Below, piece after piece: positions 59,692 through 64,000 of a stretch of 64,000 nt of DNA (the first letter of the stretch is position 1; each line of letters starts with the position of its first letter). The notes beneath the pieces were generated by a model. That model was given only the letters and a program-made list of their open reading frames with translations. It was not told the DNA's origin and made no database searches. Position numbers and translations under genes: made by a program. The stretch is from the NCBI GenBank assembly GCA_003008705.1, contig PDUO01000022.1, positions 706,549 through 770,548 on the forward strand. The letters run 5' to 3'. Origin of the DNA: Pezicula radicicola (Eukaryota > Ascomycota > Leotiomycetes > Helotiales > Dermateaceae).

Positions 59692-60330
59692 ATGTATGTA
59701 ATAAATCGTAATTGATTTAACGCAAGATTCTAGCATTGTAAAACATTAAAGAGGATGATGCTACGCCTCGCACTCTCTGGAGGCCCGTCTTTAAGTCTGT
59801 GCATGGGAGAAACGTAATAGGTAGGATTCTGGGGAAATAGTTGAGATATCATTAAAAAGCAGCAAGGAAAAAGGGGGTTGGGAGCTTTTGTCTGATTTTG
59901 ATATTAAATTCCGTTTCCTTGTGATGATGGGATAATGGACCTTGTGCGTCTGCGGCATTCTGTTGCACTGCCACCTTTTGAGACATTGTACCACTGTAGC
60001 CTAACTTAATTTCAAATGCAGTGACAGCTAGATCTTTGGATACTTTTATGGTTCAAATGTACTCTTGTACCGTATATTACACCTTGGAAGAGGGTTTTCC
60101 ACAAGTATACAATTGCTGGTGTAGAAGACTGGACGTGCTTCTTGAAAGTGCAGAAGTACCTAAGATTATATCTATCATTCCCTTCTTCTTTTCGAGAAGT
60201 CCAAGCATCAAAAAAAGAATAGGATGCTTTTTTTGCTTCGAAATTACGTTGAGGGTCACATGGCTTTGGTCCTATCGTTCAATCTCGGAAGTTGCATCAG
60301 TAAGATATTCCTATCTTATGATTTAGATCC
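59692..60330. other. Intergenic region
   Basis: No gene seen; holds the 3' end of the minus-strand gene that stops at 60331. Confidence 0.5.
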
Positions 60331-62073
60331 CTAGCTCTTAAATACCTCTGATGAACCTGTAATCGCATACTCAAAAGCCTTCTTCCCATCATCATCATGC
60401 AACACATCAATCCAAAGATATCCCTTCAACCTATCCCTCACATCTTTCCATTCCGTCAGGTCCAACGCCTCAAGAACCTTCCTTATTTCAAGCGTAAGCC
60501 AGCACCAATCACCAGAATCTTCATTTCCTAATTCTCCAACAATAAACATCCGCGCAACAAATAATAACCACATGTTAAATTCTAATATAGAATCGTCGTT
60601 TTCAAGACCCAGATCTCGAAATCTAAGTATAGAATCTCTCAGTCTTGTAGAAAGCTTTTCAAATCTCACCGCAAGACCATGCGTCTGCAAGAATATATTC
60701 GTTGAGAAAGCTAACATGCCCACGTGAATTACCTGGTCTAGAGAACCAGAACTGGTGCTCAAGTCGAGAAGTAGCAATCGGTATTGAACCGAGACTAGGA
60801 TTTCCTGAAAGAGAATACAGTCCATCTTTTGACCGGTTTGAAATGCTAGATTCGCAGATCTGGTAAATTCTCGAAGGTCTGCCCAAATGTAGGAAAGCTT
60901 CGTATCTAGAGCTGCGAAATGTTTGGAGTTGGGGAGAGGTGGAGATGAGTGAGAGGTGGGGGTAGAGGTATTCTGTACTTGAGCGATATATGGTTTCCAG
61001 GATATATCGCCATTTGAGAAGAACTTGGGTTTGTTGTCTGTAAGTAATGCCATGGTGACATCAGCTCTAAATTTTCCTTTTCGTCAGCCAATTCGGGATG
61101 AAAATCTTTGAAGTAGGTGAAACATAGCGAGATGTAGCGTGGGGTTTAAACACATACCTACAAATTTTAAGCTGAATTTGTCCATTCTGCATGAATGTCC
61201 TTACACCGCCTCTCAATTCCACCAATTTATAGAGACCCATCATATGCTTCATTGCCAACTCATGATCACCCACGAGTGCGGTCATCATAACGAAGGCCAC
61301 AACTACACAAATAGTAACATCTGAAGTAGCCAGTCGACTATCAGTTAACCTTTGTTGTAGAATTCTTAAAGTTTCATGTGCATGTTGTATCTGGATATAA
61401 GAATTTTCAAAGGCGGAGGGACTCTTGAGCCAGTCAAAGTATGCTTGGGTTATCCATAGAACTGAGTGACAGTATAACGCATCAACCGCAAGATATTCGA
61501 TCCATATTGAATTTTTCACGTCGAATATTAGACAGAGTTGGATAGGGTACATTGCTTGTCCTACTATTGTGAAGACTGGTATAGTCCCTTGGGGATTAGT
61601 ATATTGTAAGAGTGGTATTAATAATACTTAAATACTGGCATGAGAACTCACACTTGAAGATGAGATCAAGGGCATAGGGTGGCATGTTGTACGCAAACTG
61701 GGTAAGCGGCAGATCGGACCCGAGCTGCATTGGACGTGGAAAATATAGGTCAGAAATAACCGCAGAGTTCGATAATAATTGAGAATGCTGGCTACAGCTT
61801 TCCTGGTTGATCCACGACCTCAATCTCGGTCGATCAACTGCTCGTTTACGTTGATTTTTGTGGCGCATGACATGGCTTCTGATGAGCTGCCGAACATTCT
61901 GGTCTGGTTTTTCCAAGGAACTACTAACGATAAATGCTAGCTTGCGTTGCTCTATGTATGTATGGTTGAATTAATGCTTGCTCTGGTATGTGTTTACGAT
62001 TGTGAGAGAGACTTACTGGGTCTGGGCGGGATGGTTGTGGCCATCGTTTATGAGATTGTATGGGGTTGTTCAT
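60331..62073 (-). CDS. Fungal-specific regulator-like protein (Fungal_trans_2 type) without zinc cluster
   Basis: Four exons, complement 62073-62017, 61949-61652, 61575-61158 and 61066-60331, give 502 residues with consistent phases. The segment after the short first exon (KLAFIVSSSLEKPDQNVRQL, then IRSHVMRHKNQRKR) matches the conserved start of fungal proteins related to the Fungal_trans_2/DUF3468 group: a phrase ending RxHVM followed by a basic patch. The helical remainder (for example FTIVGQAMYPIQL, then HELAMKHMMGLYKLVELRGG) fits that regulatory domain. No Zn2Cys6 cluster is present at the N-terminus, and the first exon codes only 19 residues. Such proteins lie beside metabolic genes as possible regulators; here the neighbour is an SDR. 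The second acceptor is the second of two adjacent AGs; the first would give a stop. Confidence 0.75.
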
Positions 62074-62618
62074 GCAAAAAGAAATGAAACGAAACAGGAA
62101 CGCAATGCTATCTTTATGATGTACTATAGAAATTGGACTTTGAGATAATATGTTAGAAGTAGAATAGTGACGGGCTGTTCTGGCTATTAAGACTACCCCG
62201 TGCAAGAAATGAGGTTTTATTGTATTCGGCTGCTTAAATCCTAACTCCGAGCCCTTACCGCCTGTAGTATTTCATCTTTGTATTAATTTTTCGTAGACCA
62301 TATGGCACTTATTTCGGGCTTTTATTTAGGGCTCTAAGATCGGACTTAGGAAGGTAAGGGAGGCTCGAAATTGGGGAGTCAAGAAAGACTCTGAATTATG
62401 GAAGATGGGACGCCGGTACAAATGTCAGCCGTGAACGCAAAGGAGGCAGGTTACATACAAATTTACTACATTTCGACTGTCTTCAATTTTCTAAAATAAT
62501 AATTATCGCTAGTATCGAAAATCTAGAGCAATTGGAGTCATTCCGGTTTGACTTCCACCAAGGTATCCAGATGCGATGGTTATTCGCGCCAAATCCCAAT
62601 AAACATGCACAAACAAAG
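62074..62618. other. Intergenic region
   Basis: Promoter of the regulator-like gene (minus) and 3' end of the SDR gene (minus). No other gene. Confidence 0.5.
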
Positions 62619-63712
62619 TTACTGTTTCAAGCCCTCCAATATCCTCAAAGGTCCAGCAAATTCAAGCTCCTTCATCGTTTCATCCCAGAGCTGTTCGGTC
62701 ACGGTGTTACTATCAGGTGCATAAAGAAGTGCCGCGAACCTGTCAAGCAACAAAGTCAGCAACATAATTATCTGTCCATTGATGAAACTTACGGGCAAAT
62801 CTTCCAGTCCATCAAAAAGCAGCCATGCGACTCCTTCCCCTTGACAACAGCAGCATCGACATACGTAGTCGAACCCAACTCAAGGGTTCGACCAGTTGCC
62901 GACGTGAAGACAGCGTAAATGGCAGTTTTAATGAGGCCGGAGGAGACATCACGAAGAAGACCTGACCCTTTGCAGAGGCCCGGGTCGACAATGTTGACAA
63001 TGACATCCTTTGGGTTGACGAAGTTCACCAATTTTGCGATAAAGTAGTGTCCCAGCAGCTTTGAACACCAGTATCGCTCATTAGAGTCCCAATTTGCGCC
63101 ATTGTCGAAAGACTTCAGCAATGGAACCTGATGACGGTTGGAGAATGTTGCAGCAAGCGCAGTACCGGAGCCAACGATGGTCAGACGACCGGGAGCTGAT
63201 GATGGAGACTTTGTCTTGAGAGCTGGCAGGATGAGAATGCTCAGGAGGACGGTAGAGAGGTAGTTGACCTGGAGAACCTCCTCATGGCCCGTACTTTCGA
63301 CAACGTTATACTCCTGTTTGATAACGGCGGCATTCAAGATGGCAATGTCGAGTCTCGTAAGATTTTTCTCCACTTCGCGGACGAAGGCTTGGATGGACTC
63401 GTAAGAGCTCATCTCAAGCGTCCACACCTCAATCTTGGCGCTAGGGAATTGGGTGCGGAGCATGGAGGCAGCGTCCTCGCCCTTCTTGACTGATCGCACG
63501 GCAATGATGAGATGCGACAGCTGAAATGAGAGGAGATGGCGGCAGCAGTGGAAGCCGAGTCCGGTGCTGGCGCCAGTGACGATAGCAACCTTGCCGGAAA
63601 GGTTGGTATCTTTTGGTGGCTTTGCAGGCTTTGCACAGAACTGGGACTTTATGAAGATCTTCACAAAACCGTCCTTGTTAGGCTGCATCTCGAGTGATTT
63701 GGAAGAAGCCAT
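62619..63712 (-). CDS. Short-chain dehydrogenase/reductase (retinol dehydrogenase/WW-oxidoreductase-like)
   Basis: Two exons, complement 63712-62793 and 62739-62619, give 346 residues. The cofactor motif TGASTGLG is at residues 46-53 after KVAIVTG. Next come the structural NAAV near 127-130, catalytic Ser of about 182 (IVGSGTALA), and Tyr 214 with Lys 218 in YWCSKLL. The classical SDR triad is therefore complete. The basic residue in AVRSVKKGE suggests NADP(H) preference. The C-terminal PGLCKGSGLL replaces the common PG-V-T. The second exon completes the fold with WDETMKELEFAGPLRIL. No signal peptide. The substrate is probably a small alcohol, ketone or secondary metabolite, not determinable. 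It is co-directional with the regulator-like gene downstream. Confidence 0.93.
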
Positions 63713-64000
63713 GCTGAGGTAGATTCGTTATTGCTTGCCGAGTTCAATGATGTACCTAGAATGTGTGATGGGCCAGGTAAGTTGGATTGGTTCTTGAGAT
63801 GTCTGTCTAAAAACAAAGAATGATGAGACATAGCAATGATGCTGAGAATCGCCATGTTTTTATACTAGAATCTTTGGCCCGGAGAAAAGCATATGTTACT
63901 TCGTGTCGGACATAAGGCACATCAGAGCACGATGTGAAGCATCGTCACTTGAGGTTTTGTCCCAATCGGGAAATCAGTCAAGTCTTGGCATATTGCAGCG
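63713..64000. other. Upstream region of the SDR gene
   Basis: Probable promoter. A TTTTTATACTAG stretch at about 63855-63866 reads CTAGTATAAAAA on the minus strand, a plausible TATA element about 145 bp upstream of the start. Confidence 0.4.

Overview
This is nuclear DNA of a filamentous ascomycete (Pezizomycotina). The evidence is an intron-containing tRNA-Lys, many 45-70 nt spliceosomal introns with GTRNGT donors and CTRAC-like branch sites, Zn2Cys6 and Fungal_trans_2-type regulators, a secreted PNGase A and a MARVEL protein. AT-rich, gene-poor blocks and degraded repeats would fit a Leotiomycete (Helotiales-like) genome, but that placement is inference.

Layout. 0-9.5 kb: tRNA-Lys(CUU); a nine-exon gene for an uncharacterised protein with an HExxH motif; then an array of about eleven diverged 110-195 bp units, each ending in a nearly invariant TTTTGTTGCATATCG core; then an NmrA-like reductase. 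10-14 kb: a small cupin gene divergent from a delta-type phospholipase C. 14-29 kb: mostly noncoding, with a G-rich telomere-like block, a 73-residue Cys-rich protein in two short exons, a conserved fungal protein of unknown function, a MARVEL protein and a possible gene relic. 29-41 kb: secreted PNGase A, a 490 bp element with 70 bp terminal inverted repeats, a histidinol-phosphate-type aminotransferase and an HpcH/HpaI aldolase on the same strand, and a secreted carboxylesterase.

41-46 kb holds three neighbouring plus-strand loci whose proteins carry lipidation signals: two N-terminal MG(N/S) myristoylation-type starts and one C-terminal CVIM CaaX box. The first and third are broken by stops and frameshifts. 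46-64 kb: a piggyBac-like MITE, a Zn2Cys6 regulator, a long AT-rich desert with degenerate repeats, a small secreted Cys-containing protein, two diverged tandem-repeat arrays, a regulator-like protein without a zinc cluster, and an SDR.

The genes do not form one obvious pathway. The best candidates for something new are the 5.3-6.9 kb core-motif array, the HExxH family with a microexon, the aminotransferase/aldolase pair, and the lipid-anchor cluster. All exon coordinates were derived by hand from splice signals and reading frames; there was no transcript evidence and no database search.
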